DNA from: Chlamydiales bacterium
GTDB taxonomy: Bacteria > Chlamydiota > Chlamydiia > Chlamydiales > JACKPQ01
Assembly (NCBI GenBank): GCA_024233435.1
Contig: JACKPQ010000002.1
Span: 124,001-188,000 of the forward strand
Reading direction: 5' to 3'
Length of the DNA: 64,000 nt
In this document: in pieces, positions 8,512 through 16,042 of the stretch
Layout: each line of letters opens with the position of its first letter
Position numbering within the stretch: the first letter of the stretch is position 1
Notes under the pieces: generated by a model
The model's input: the letters and a program-made list of their open reading frames with translations, nothing else
Databases searched by the model: none
Told to the model about the DNA's origin: nothing
Translations under genes and position numbers: made by a program

Positions 8512-10215
8512 ATGAAACAAAACAAGCTTTTTTCAAAGCTCATCTTGGGACTTGCAGCGCTTGTGCTCAGTCCATTGGGCGCTAGCAGCACCAAAGATTT
8601 GATTACTTACGACTATATCATCGTCGGTAACGGCACAGCAGGAGCAACTCTTGCCCGCAAGCTATCAGACGATAAAAAAACGAAGGTGCTCGTTCTAGAG
8701 CGTGGAATCAACCACGATGACGACCCGCTTGTTTTGCAAACATCTGGATCTGATCTCGCCGCCACTTGGACCACACTCTCATACGACACCAAATACTCAG
8801 ACACATGGGCCATCGCAGTCCTCAATCCTCTCCAAACCACTAACTACACAATCGGTCGAGGTTGGGGCGGAAGTAGCATGCACAACTACCTCGATGCCGT
8901 CAGAGGCACCCCCTCAATTTATGATGGTTGGTCGGCAGCAGCAGGAGATGCCTCGTGGAACTATAACAGCCTGCTTCCAATCATGAAGGCCATTGAAAAC
9001 TACACGCCAAATGCCACAGGCTCAGTCAATACAGCACAGCGCGGTCAGGGCGGTCCTATTCAGATTTCAGATACGCTTCCCATTACTGCGGACCCCTTAG
9101 CCATTGTCCTTGAGGGAAACCCTGGGCCATTCAATGTTCCTTTTGTAACCGATTACAACGATTACACCCTTGGCATCACCGGCATGGGACCTTATCAACT
9201 GTTTGCCTATCCTGGTGCTTCTCCTGGCACAACAGGTGATAGAAGTTTTTCTTCAAATGCCTTTCTACCAACCAGTGTTGTCACAACAAATGGTGTTGCA
9301 AAAGATGGAAGACTTCTTCGCATCGAGTCTAACACAACCGTCTCTCGCATATTCTTTAAAGGGAAAAAAGCGCAGGGTGTTGAATTCGTCTATGGGGATA
9401 ATCCTAACAAAGTGATTAAGGCCTTAGGGAAAAAAATCATCCTTTGCGCTGGGAGTGTATATACACCTGCCATTTTGCAGAGATCGGGCATTGGTAATGC
9501 CTCTCTCCTCAATTCGTTAGATATTCCAGTTATCGTTGATAATCCTAACGTTGGAGCCAATTTTGCTAACCAGTATGGACCACAAGCTATTGTTTCAGGG
9601 GTTGTTACAAGCGCCGCTCCATCGCTACAAGCTTTTGTCAATGCATCTGGAACTCCTGCTCTTTTAGCTCCATATGCGTATGGTAACGACAGCGTACGTC
9701 GCCTTCAAGTCATTGCAAGCAACATTGGAAACGGCTTAACAAATATTCTCGCCTTTATAATGGATCCCCAATCAAAAGGTTCTATTACAATCACAAGCAG
9801 AAGCGCTCTTATTCCACCAAATATCAATCTGAATATATACTCTGATGGCCCCTTTGATACGAACGGCACAGATGCAAACCTTGCATCTACTTTTTATCAA
9901 CTGCTGGACCAGATTGGCGCGCTCACCATGCTTTTTCCAACACCTGGTAGTACTCCCGAAAGTTTTTTTGGTGCTGCAAAAACCCCTTCAGGATTGGTTG
10001 TGTCATCTCACATTTCTGGTTCAGCGAGAATGGGAAAATCAGCAGCTGACTCCGTTGTTAACAACAGACTTGAAGTCTTTGGTGTAGAGGGAGTGTATGT
10101 GGGAGACCTTAGCGTTGCGCCTGTGATTCCTGATGGAAACACCTGTTTTGCAGTTTATGTCATTGCAATGAAACTTGCTGAAATTTTAGGAGTGCCGGTA
10201 GTTCCAGCTCTTTAG
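8512..10215 (+). CDS. secreted GMC-family FAD oxidoreductase
   Basis: Flavoprotein of the glucose-methanol-choline family, about 567 residues. An N-terminal signal peptide (MKQNKLFSKLILGLAALVLS) precedes the FAD-binding fold YIIVGNGTAGATLARKL. The GMC signature regions follow, and the C terminus keeps the catalytic pair positions: His in SSHISGSARMG and Asn in DGNTCFAVYVIA. The start at 8512 is chosen because it begins the signal peptide and has a Shine-Dalgarno AGGGG about six bases upstream; a longer in-frame start at 8455 adds an implausible basic leader. A terminator hairpin follows. The substrate (an alcohol or sugar) is unknown. Such enzymes are uncommon in chlamydiae, so horizontal gain is possible but not shown. 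Confidence 0.85.
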   Translation: MKQNKLFSKLILGLAALVLSPLGASSTKDLITYDYIIVGNGTAGATLARKLSDDKKTKVLVLERGINHDDDPLVLQTSGSDLAATWTTLSYDTKYSDTWAIAVLNPLQTTNYTIGRGWGGSSMHNYLDAVRGTPSIYDGWSAAAGDASWNYNSLLPIMKAIENYTPNATGSVNTAQRGQGGPIQISDTLPITADPLAIVLEGNPGPFNVPFVTDYNDYTLGITGMGPYQLFAYPGASPGTTGDRSFSSNAFLPTSVVTTNGVAKDGRLLRIESNTTVSRIFFKGKKAQGVEFVYGDNPNKVIKALGKKIILCAGSVYTPAILQRSGIGNASLLNSLDIPVIVDNPNVGANFANQYGPQAIVSGVVTSAAPSLQAFVNASGTPALLAPYAYGNDSVRRLQVIASNIGNGLTNILAFIMDPQSKGSITITSRSALIPPNINLNIYSDGPFDTNGTDANLASTFYQLLDQIGALTMLFPTPGSTPESFFGAAKTPSGLVVSSHISGSARMGKSAADSVVNNRLEVFGVEGVYVGDLSVAPVIPDGNTCFAVYVIAMKLAEILGVPVVPAL

Positions 10216-10236
10216 AATAAAGCAGTAAAAACACAT

Positions 10237-10276
10237 AAAACGGGATTTTCTTTGCATAGGAAATCCCGTTTTGCTA
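10237..10276 (+). terminator. rho-independent terminator after GMC oxidoreductase gene
   Basis: Perfect 12-bp inverted repeat: AAAACGGGATTT at 10237-10248 and AAATCCCGTTTT at 10261-10272, with a 12-base loop. The right arm ends in a short T run. It lies 21 bases after the stop codon. The A-rich left arm would also allow termination from the other direction. Confidence 0.85.
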
Positions 10277-10304
10277 TTTGGAATATTAGAAGATCATATA
10301 ACTT

Positions 10305-11042
10305 ATGGAATATAAAATGAGAATTTTAACAATAACTTTGTGTTTATTAACTGCTCCTTTAGCAATATTTGCTGGCAATGGAGCATCTTGCCCATCTCCA
10401 AAGAAAGAGATGCCTTGTCAGCCTCCTAAAGTAGAGAAACCTTGCCAGCCTCCTGTAGAAGAAACGGGCCCATGCAGTCCTCAAAGACAATGTTACGACA
10501 TGACTGACTGGAGCGTAGCTTTCAGAGCAGCGGCCTACATCCCTTTGAGTTCACAGCATAGAGACCTTTATGGCACAGCGCTTCCAAGCATTCAGCTAGA
10601 AACAGCTTACACAGTTTTGCACAACTGCTGGCATGGATGCGACAAGCTAGACGTTTGGCTAAATGGTGGCTGGGTTTGGAATGATGGTGAAACCATTGAC
10701 TGGGGTTACTACACAAGACTTTACCTTTTCCCAATTGCTGCTGGTATCAAGTACAGCCTAAACATCACCAAAAATTTAGATTTCTATCTTGGAATTGGGC
10801 CTGCTTATACCTTTGTCTATGTCAAAAATTACGATGGGTTTAAAACTGACCACATCAGTGACAGTCAGTTTGGGTTCATGACAAAAACAGGCATCGCCTA
10901 CACCTTTTTTACGAATTTTTACTTGGATGTATTTGCCGATTACTTTTTCACAAGATTTGGTGATCTCCATAGCTCTATCCAAAATGTCAATAACACATTC
11001 AGCGCCTTTTTTATCGGTGGTGGCATCGGATATAAATGGTAG
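10305..11042 (+). CDS. outer-membrane beta-barrel protein with Cys/Pro-repeat N terminus
   Basis: Exported protein of 245 residues: a signal peptide (MRILTITLCLLTAPLAIFA) followed by a 35-40 residue segment with five Cys spaced by Pro-rich runs (units such as PCQPPKVEK and PCQPPVEE), then ~200 residues of alternating aromatic strands typical of small 8-stranded outer-membrane barrels, closing with GGIGYKW. The C-terminal aromatic residue fits outer-membrane insertion. The start is ATG at 10305 (weak AGAAG 12 bases upstream) or ATG at 10317, which would begin the signal peptide more compactly. The Cys segment may form disulfides in the chlamydial cell wall; that is inference. No specific family assigned. 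Confidence 0.72.
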   Translation: MEYKMRILTITLCLLTAPLAIFAGNGASCPSPKKEMPCQPPKVEKPCQPPVEETGPCSPQRQCYDMTDWSVAFRAAAYIPLSSQHRDLYGTALPSIQLETAYTVLHNCWHGCDKLDVWLNGGWVWNDGETIDWGYYTRLYLFPIAAGIKYSLNITKNLDFYLGIGPAYTFVYVKNYDGFKTDHISDSQFGFMTKTGIAYTFFTNFYLDVFADYFFTRFGDLHSSIQNVNNTFSAFFIGGGIGYKW

Positions 11043-11079
11043 AATAGCCTTTATATCTATCTAGTTCATATAGGCTTAT

Positions 11080-11114
11080 AGCCAATGTAAAGCTGCTTTA
11101 CATTGGCTTTTTTT
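11080..11114 (+). terminator. rho-independent terminator after the beta-barrel gene
   Basis: Perfect 13-bp stem AGCCAATGTAAAG (11080-11092) / CTTTACATTGGCT (11096-11108) with a 3-base loop, followed by a run of seven T. Strong intrinsic terminator, only a few bases before mnmE. Confidence 0.92.
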
Positions 11115-11122
11115 ATGTTATA

Positions 11123-12493
11123 ATGATCAGCATGAAAAAGTGGTATGACACCCAAGACACCATTGCTGCTATAGCAACTCCCCCTGGTGAGGGAGGAGTG
11201 GCTATTATCCGTATCTCAGGAGCGCTGGCCCTAGATGTGGCCAATCGGATTTTTTCAAAAAATGTCTTAGCATTAGAATCTCATCGGGCAGCCTATGGTA
11301 AAATTGTCCATCGCGGCGAGATTATCGATCACGTGCTCCTCCTGCCGATGCATGCCCCTAAATCCTACACCGGTGAAACTGTGGTTGAGATCAATTGCCA
11401 TGGAGGGCGCATGGCTCAAAAAGTGCTGGATTGTACCTTTGAAGCTGGCGCTCGTCCAGCAGAACCTGGTGAGTTTACCTACCGTGCATTCTTAAATGGC
11501 AAGATTGACTTAGCCCAGGCAGAAGCAGTCCAGTCCATGATTGGCGCTAAAAATGACATGGCCCTAGAGGCCTCAAAACAACAGCTCGAGGGAGCTCTAT
11601 CGAAAAAAGTTCAAAATTTTCAAAAACGCCTAGCTGATGCTGCAGCCATTTTAGAAGCTTGGGTCGACTTTCCAGAAGAGGGATTGGAATTTGCATCTAC
11701 AGATGAAATGCTCGATTTGCTGAGCACGGTGCGCGATGACATGCAAAGGCTGCATGCAACTTTTCGCGACGGGCAAATCATTAAAGAGGGCATTTCATGC
11801 TGCCTGATAGGAGCTCCCAACGTTGGCAAATCCTCCTTGATGAACTTGCTTTTAGGCAAAGAGCGCGCTATTGTCACAAACCAACCAGGAACAACGCGCG
11901 ATGTTCTTGAGGATCAGCTCCATCTGGGCCCCCTGCAATTGCGTTTAATTGACACAGCTGGAATTCGCATGACAGATGAGGCGATTGAGCAAGAGGGTGT
12001 GCGCCGCAGCCATAAAACATTAGAATCAAGTGATGTTATCTTTTTAGTGTGTGATAGCACAAGAGCTCTGAATCAAGAAGAAATCGACCTCATAAAAAAT
12101 GTAAACCCAGAAAAAACAGTGCTTATCTGGAACAAAAACGATTTAACCCCCATTAAACAAGACAGAACGCCACTTACACACCAAGTAAAAATGTCTGCAA
12201 AGACAGGGATAGGTTTAGATGAGCTAAAAGCAAAAGTGCTCGATCTCATATGGATCAATGGCATGCCCGATAAGGATCAAATTGTCCTAACCAACAAACG
12301 CCATTTTACAGCGCTTGGCAGCGCTATTGAAAATATTTGTACGCTGATGGAAGGTTTAAAAAGCCAAATATCATGCGAATTTCTGGCATCGGATATGCGG
12401 GCCTGCCTGCTTAACCTCAGCCATATTTGTGGTACAGATGTCACAGAAGACATCCTCTCTTCTATCTTTTCAAAATTCTGTGTGGGCAAATGA
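11123..12493 (+). CDS. mnmE: tRNA uridine-5-carboxymethylaminomethyl GTPase MnmE
   Basis: GTPase that, with MnmG (also in this window at 49.7 kb), modifies the wobble uridine of certain tRNAs. The 456 residues show the tetrahydrofolate-binding N domain (ATPPGEGGVAIIRISG), helical domain, G domain with P-loop GAPNVGKSSLMN, switch DTAGIR and NKND base-recognition motif, and the C-terminal CVGK matching the invariant CxGK. Start at 11123 or the ATG at 11132. Its stop overlaps the nth start (ATGA). The order mnmE-nth followed by convergent psd is shared with Chlamydia. Confidence 0.95.
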   Translation: MISMKKWYDTQDTIAAIATPPGEGGVAIIRISGALALDVANRIFSKNVLALESHRAAYGKIVHRGEIIDHVLLLPMHAPKSYTGETVVEINCHGGRMAQKVLDCTFEAGARPAEPGEFTYRAFLNGKIDLAQAEAVQSMIGAKNDMALEASKQQLEGALSKKVQNFQKRLADAAAILEAWVDFPEEGLEFASTDEMLDLLSTVRDDMQRLHATFRDGQIIKEGISCCLIGAPNVGKSSLMNLLLGKERAIVTNQPGTTRDVLEDQLHLGPLQLRLIDTAGIRMTDEAIEQEGVRRSHKTLESSDVIFLVCDSTRALNQEEIDLIKNVNPEKTVLIWNKNDLTPIKQDRTPLTHQVKMSAKTGIGLDELKAKVLDLIWINGMPDKDQIVLTNKRHFTALGSAIENICTLMEGLKSQISCEFLASDMRACLLNLSHICGTDVTEDILSSIFSKFCVGK

Positions 12494-13116
12494 ATCGGAA
12501 AGAGCGAGCTCATATTGTCCGCAAGCATTTAGAAGCCCTCTTCCCAAACCCTCCAATTCCTCTTAATCATAAAGACCCATTCACGCTACTCATCGCTGTC
12601 ATACTCTCCGCTCAATGTACAGATGAGCGCGTCAATAAGGTCACACCCTCTCTATTTGAAAAAGCCTCAACTCCTGAGCAAATGTTAAACCTTTCTCAAG
12701 AGCAGCTACAAAACCTAATCCAAACCTGTGGGCTGGCTCCGACAAAATCCAAAAACATTCTCAAGCTCTGCGCAATTCTGGTCGATGAGTACAAAAGCTG
12801 TGTCCCACAGTCAATCGAAGAGCTAGAAAAATTACCTGGAGTTGGCCGCAAAACAGCCTCGGTTGTCGCAGCTCAAGCCTTTGGCATCCCTGCAATCGGC
12901 GTCGATACGCATATCTTAAGGCTGACAAAGCGTTGGGGCCTCTCTCAAAGCAAGACCCCCCTACAAACAGAGCGTGACCTACAAAAGCTCTATCCAAAAA
13001 GCATCTGGAAAACAATCCACTTACAGATGATCTACTATGGACGGCGTTACTGCCCAGCAAGGAACCACACAATCGAAAACTGCCCCATTTGCCATGAACT
13101 AGACACGGTTGTTTAA
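12490..13116 (+). CDS. nth: endonuclease III (DNA glycosylase/AP lyase)
   Basis: Base-excision repair enzyme removing oxidised pyrimidines, 208 residues. The helix-hairpin-helix LPGVGRKTASVV contains the catalytic Lys, and VDTHILRL the catalytic Asp. The start ATG at 12490 overlaps the mnmE stop by four bases; a longer in-frame ORF from 12427 would lie inside mnmE. The C terminus is odd: only three Cys (YCPARNHTIENCPIC) instead of the four of the classic Cys-X6-Cys-X2-Cys-X5-Cys iron-sulfur loop, so the cluster may be absent or differently bound. The last 335 bases are duplicated at 15221-15555. Confidence 0.93.
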   Translation: MNRKERAHIVRKHLEALFPNPPIPLNHKDPFTLLIAVILSAQCTDERVNKVTPSLFEKASTPEQMLNLSQEQLQNLIQTCGLAPTKSKNILKLCAILVDEYKSCVPQSIEELEKLPGVGRKTASVVAAQAFGIPAIGVDTHILRLTKRWGLSQSKTPLQTERDLQKLYPKSIWKTIHLQMIYYGRRYCPARNHTIENCPICHELDTVV

Positions 13117-13159
13117 AATAATTTTATAGATATATTTATATTTTGATTATCAATCATAA

Positions 13160-13189
13160 TTGACATTAATTAATAATTAATGTTAATAT
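13160..13189 (+). promoter_or_regulatory. sigma70-type promoter with palindromic operator-like spacer
   Basis: TTGACA (13160-13165) and TAATAT (13184-13189) are separated by 18 bases, a near-consensus major-sigma promoter 27 bases before the kinase start. Within it, ACATTAAT (13163-13170) and ATTAATGT (13176-13183) form a perfect 8-bp inverted repeat with a 5-base centre covering most of the spacer, as an operator would. Repressor binding is inference; AT-rich sequence makes small palindromes less surprising. Confidence 0.6.
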
Positions 13190-13215
13190 TATTACGAATA
13201 ATATAAAGAGGCTTT

Positions 13216-14553
13216 ATGCAACCATCAATTCCTTCTCCTCCAAGAACCCCTTCTCCTTCAAGAGTGCAAAGTGTTGCTTCATTGCTAGAGGGGGACGATT
13301 TTTCTCCGAACTCGGCTACAAGCATTGCAACTACCGCCCTGCAAAACCCCCCCTATACTAGACAGCTAACCGAGAAATCCAAACTTGAAGTCACACCAAG
13401 ACAGACAGTAAGGCATCTTAGATACAAGGCTGAAGGAACTAGCAAAATTGTTTTTGAATGCACCTCAATTCAGCGAGATGGAATAACGCAAACTACAGAA
13501 GCAGTAAAAGAGCTAAAAGACCCAAACAACCAAGCAGAATTCCAAAATGATTTATCGTTAAAGAATCTTATCCAACAAAGGCTGTCAAACGATGAGTTCG
13601 AAAAAGCTCTTGAAGTATTAGACCTCCCCAAGGAGATGACAAATGGCCCTGATGGCCAGCCTCGCCTGATAAGCGAGTGCCATGACTATACTTTAACCCG
13701 TTTACCACTGGCACCAGAAAATGTACTCCCACAGATCCTAAGCACGTTTACAGATATTAGTGAAGGGCTCCACTATTTGCACAAGGCCGACTTAGTTCAT
13801 GGGGATATAAAGCCAGACAACATTTTAGCGCCAAAGAACAATCTGCGAGGCAAAATAACTGATTTTGGCGGCCTAAAAGATTTATTGTCAGAAAAAAAAT
13901 ACCCTTTAACGGTGACCGCAGAGTATTTATCGCCAGAGTTTTTTGATAAAACAACTAAAGCAACAGATGTTTATGCAATGGGCTTTGCCCTTATCCGTAC
14001 TATCGAAAGGCAAGTTTTTCCTACGTTGCTACAAAGCGCAGACTCAAGCAAAAAAACTGTCAAAATAGCAAACAAATGCCTGCATGAGCACATGAAATAT
14101 CGTATCCCTATTGATGCTAAAAAGGCTGAAGAATACAAGAAAAGTGGCTTTTATGTTCGTCGATGCAGGACCACGAAAAATGCAGACGGAACGGTTTCTA
14201 AGGAATATCATTGGTTCCCCAAGAGAAAAATGCGATCTCAACTTTTTGATGCATTTGTTGAAGCACTTACTCCAACCTTAACAAGACATGAATACGATGC
14301 ACTTTCTTCACTACACCAACTCGCAATCCAGTGTATTTACGATGAAAAGCTTCGGCCAACGGCTTTGGAATTCAACCAAAGAGTCGTTGAGATCCGCAAT
14401 CGTACTTTTTCCAATCCTGCTATAGCTATTCCAGGAAACGTAACACCCGGAGAGGATTCAGCAGCAACATCTTCTGCCAAACGCTCTCGAGATCCAGGAG
14501 AGAACAAGACTTCTAAAAAAGCACGCAGACAACTGAGTTTCCAGGGAATCTAG
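13216..14553 (+). CDS. eukaryotic-like Ser/Thr protein kinase (soluble)
   Basis: Protein of 445 residues with a kinase domain at about residues 75-395. Visible elements are a Gly-poor ATP loop (YKAEGTSKIVFE), a candidate Lys in EAVKELKD, the catalytic loop VHGDIKPDN and TDFGGLKD, then SPEFF as the APE-like segment. As in the kinase at 11-2044, the HRD Arg is Gly. The N-terminal ~60 residues are Ser/Pro rich and low complexity; the C-terminal ~45 residues are basic and Ser rich. No membrane segments. GAGG lies before the start. It sits in the island between nth and psd, behind a strong promoter, and reads like an effector kinase; secretion and targets are unproven. Confidence 0.8.
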   Translation: MQPSIPSPPRTPSPSRVQSVASLLEGDDFSPNSATSIATTALQNPPYTRQLTEKSKLEVTPRQTVRHLRYKAEGTSKIVFECTSIQRDGITQTTEAVKELKDPNNQAEFQNDLSLKNLIQQRLSNDEFEKALEVLDLPKEMTNGPDGQPRLISECHDYTLTRLPLAPENVLPQILSTFTDISEGLHYLHKADLVHGDIKPDNILAPKNNLRGKITDFGGLKDLLSEKKYPLTVTAEYLSPEFFDKTTKATDVYAMGFALIRTIERQVFPTLLQSADSSKKTVKIANKCLHEHMKYRIPIDAKKAEEYKKSGFYVRRCRTTKNADGTVSKEYHWFPKRKMRSQLFDAFVEALTPTLTRHEYDALSSLHQLAIQCIYDEKLRPTALEFNQRVVEIRNRTFSNPAIAIPGNVTPGEDSAATSSAKRSRDPGENKTSKKARRQLSFQGI

Positions 14554-14706
14554 TCCCTCTTTCCGTAATTGCTCTAACGCGAGTTGCGGATCAAATAAAA
14601 ATCTGCACTTAAAGTTAGCAAGCTATCTTTAAGCAGTTTTTCCTTGGATAGAGGTCTCAAGAAGAAGAGCCTTATTGCAGGTTGTTAATCAGAAAACAGC
14701 ATTACT

Positions 14707-15159
14707 TTAAGGAGGCGTACCCACTTCATAATTTAGCGTTGTCCACCGCTCCCGTACGTCTGCAGCTAACTGCGGGTCTAACTCCGCATATCCTTCAGGA
14801 ATCTCCATTATAGGGCATCTCTGTAGGGAGGGCAGCGGAGATTGCTTTATAACCCAGGAGGGCACTTCGCGAATAGGACAATCGTCCAATATCACCTTAA
14901 TACCATCTCGATATTCTGGTACTTTTGCAATCTTGTTATCGCTTAAATCCACCACTTTAATATTCTGGAATGTATTTAGCTTAGGAAATGGTTGTCCCCA
15001 AAAAACACATTTGCTCATTTTAACTTTTGTGACTTTTTGCAAGATTTCAAGTTGCTCTGCAGAGAACTCACGAAATGTGGTGCCACTCAAATCTAGCTCA
15101 CATTCATCACTCTGTGAAGCAGATCCAATTGATTCACTACGATTAATTATTACTGGCAT
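14707..15159 (-). CDS. leucine-rich-repeat-like protein
   Basis: Small protein of 150 residues with irregular leucine-rich repeats: CELDLSGTTFREFS, VTKVKMSKCVF, IKVVDLSDNKIAKVP, IKVILDDCPIREVP and a shorter last unit. No signal peptide or membrane segment is seen. Its first ~46 codons and the upstream ~60 bases recur at 17007-17208. It is on the opposite strand to its neighbours within the nth/psd island. Possibly a host-interaction protein, as LRR proteins often are in amoeba symbionts; this is inference from the repeat type and context. Confidence 0.6.
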   Translation of the reverse strand: MPVIINRSESIGSASQSDECELDLSGTTFREFSAEQLEILQKVTKVKMSKCVFWGQPFPKLNTFQNIKVVDLSDNKIAKVPEYRDGIKVILDDCPIREVPSWVIKQSPLPSLQRCPIMEIPEGYAELDPQLAADVRERWTTLNYEVGTPP

Positions 15160-15220
15160 ACGCTCCCCTTTTTAACCGAAAGCATGCACATATTAAGCGT
15201 TTATTCCAAATACAATCTGC

Positions 15221-15555
15221 TCAATGAGTACAAAAGCTGTGTCCCACAATCAATTGAAGAGCTAGAAAAGTTACCTGGCGTTGGCCGCAAAACAGCCTCG
15301 GTTGTCGCAGCTCAAGCCTTTGGCATTCCTGCAATCGGCGTCGATACGCATATCTTAAGGTTGACAAAGCGTTGGGGCCTATCTCAAAGCAAGACCCCCC
15401 TACAAACAGAGCATGACCTACAAAAGCTCTATCCAAAAAGCATCTGGAAAACGATCCACTTACAGATGATCTACTACGGCCGGCGTTACTGCCCAGCAAG
15501 GAACCACACAATCGAAAACTTCCCCATTTGCCATGAACTAGACACGGTTGTTTAA
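15221..15555 (+). pseudogene. duplicated 3' fragment of nth
   Basis: This 335-base segment matches 12782-13116 (codon ~98 to the stop of nth) without gaps and with about 13 differences by hand alignment. It encodes the helix-hairpin-helix, catalytic Lys and Asp, but lacks the N-terminal half, so it cannot be a working endonuclease. An open frame runs from ATG 15184 through it, but the first dozen codons are unrelated. Ten of the 13 differences are synonymous; the others include Arg to His and loss of one more tail Cys (ENFPIC). It marks the joint of a tandem duplication. Confidence 0.9.
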
Positions 15556-15638
15556 AGAAAATTTATATTTATAAAACAAGACTTAATCTGACACAAATAG
15601 TAAACTGAAGAAAAAAATTAAACAAAGAGTGTTAGATA

Positions 15639-15890
15639 ATGGTGTCTGTCAGATTAAGTAGTGTTCAGCACAACGTTCTTATACAAGCCTTAGAGAAGCG
15701 TTGTCATAAACTAGTTAAGGATCTAAAATCCATTCATTGTGATGATCAGTTGGATACAGGCCAATTTGAAGAATTAAGCGTACTTGAAAGAGCTTATATA
15801 AACTTAACAGGTACTACCCAACTCACTACAGGAGGAAAAAACGTGACCAAATTTATTCTTGACAACCAAAACCAATATGGTGAGGAGTGA
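15639..15890 (+). CDS. small hypothetical protein, tandem paralogue of the next ORF
   Basis: ORF of 83 residues, no family recognised. It is rich in charged helical sequence in its first half; the second half contains YINLTGTTQLTTGGKNV followed by an NQNQY tail. That half resembles the following 48-residue ORF (FENLTGTSSLKIQGQNV then NQNPY), so the two are related. Start ATG at 15639, with no clear Shine-Dalgarno. Its TGA overlaps the candidate GTG start of the next gene. Together with the 317-residue membrane protein it forms a three-gene unit, possibly a small secreted or chaperone-like pair with its membrane partner; function unknown. Confidence 0.5.
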   Translation: MVSVRLSSVQHNVLIQALEKRCHKLVKDLKSIHCDDQLDTGQFEELSVLERAYINLTGTTQLTTGGKNVTKFILDNQNQYGEE

Positions 15891-15895
15891 AAGAG

Positions 15896-16042
15896 GTGAG
15901 TTCAGCTGTTAATCAATTGAAAACTCTGTTAATAGCGTTTGAAAATCTAACTGGTACAAGCTCGCTGAAAATACAAGGACAAAATGTTGCCAGCTCCATA
16001 CAAACCAATCAAAACCCTTATACAGCTGCTACGGAGGTATAA
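15896..16042 (+). CDS. very small hypothetical protein (48 aa), GTG start
   Basis: Short ORF starting GTG at 15896 (GGAG eight bases upstream) or GTG at 15887, which would overlap the previous stop as GTGA. It encodes a helix-prone N terminus, then NLTGTSSLKIQGQNVASSI and a tail with NQNPYTA, clearly similar to the end of the preceding 83-residue protein. It ends at TAA 16040-16042, directly abutting the ATG of the membrane protein gene, suggesting translational coupling. The shared pattern NLTGT-x2-L-x3-G-x-NV-x3-I supports it as a real gene rather than chance. Confidence 0.55.
   Translation: MSSAVNQLKTLLIAFENLTGTSSLKIQGQNVASSIQTNQNPYTAATEV

Larger units (their letters stand above)
12782..15220 (+). 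repeat. left unit of a tandem duplication (nth tail to psd-proximal end)
   Basis: Unit A runs from inside nth to 15220 and contains the nth tail, kinase and complete LRR gene with its upstream region. Its left end (12782-13116) and right end (about 15018-15220) both recur in unit B (15221-17208). Unit B starts exactly where A stops. Central contents differ, so the copies have lost or exchanged internal genes. Confidence 0.75.

Noticed and set aside
12761..13072. Antisense open frame in nth, also open in the duplicated copy (15221-15511)
   Set aside because: Shadow of a strongly biased codon pattern; conservation is explained by the nth frame, and no ribosome site is seen.
15184..15555. Open frame that could be called a second endonuclease III gene
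   Set aside because: It covers only the C-terminal half; the first dozen codons are unrelated filler, and the N-terminal helices are missing.
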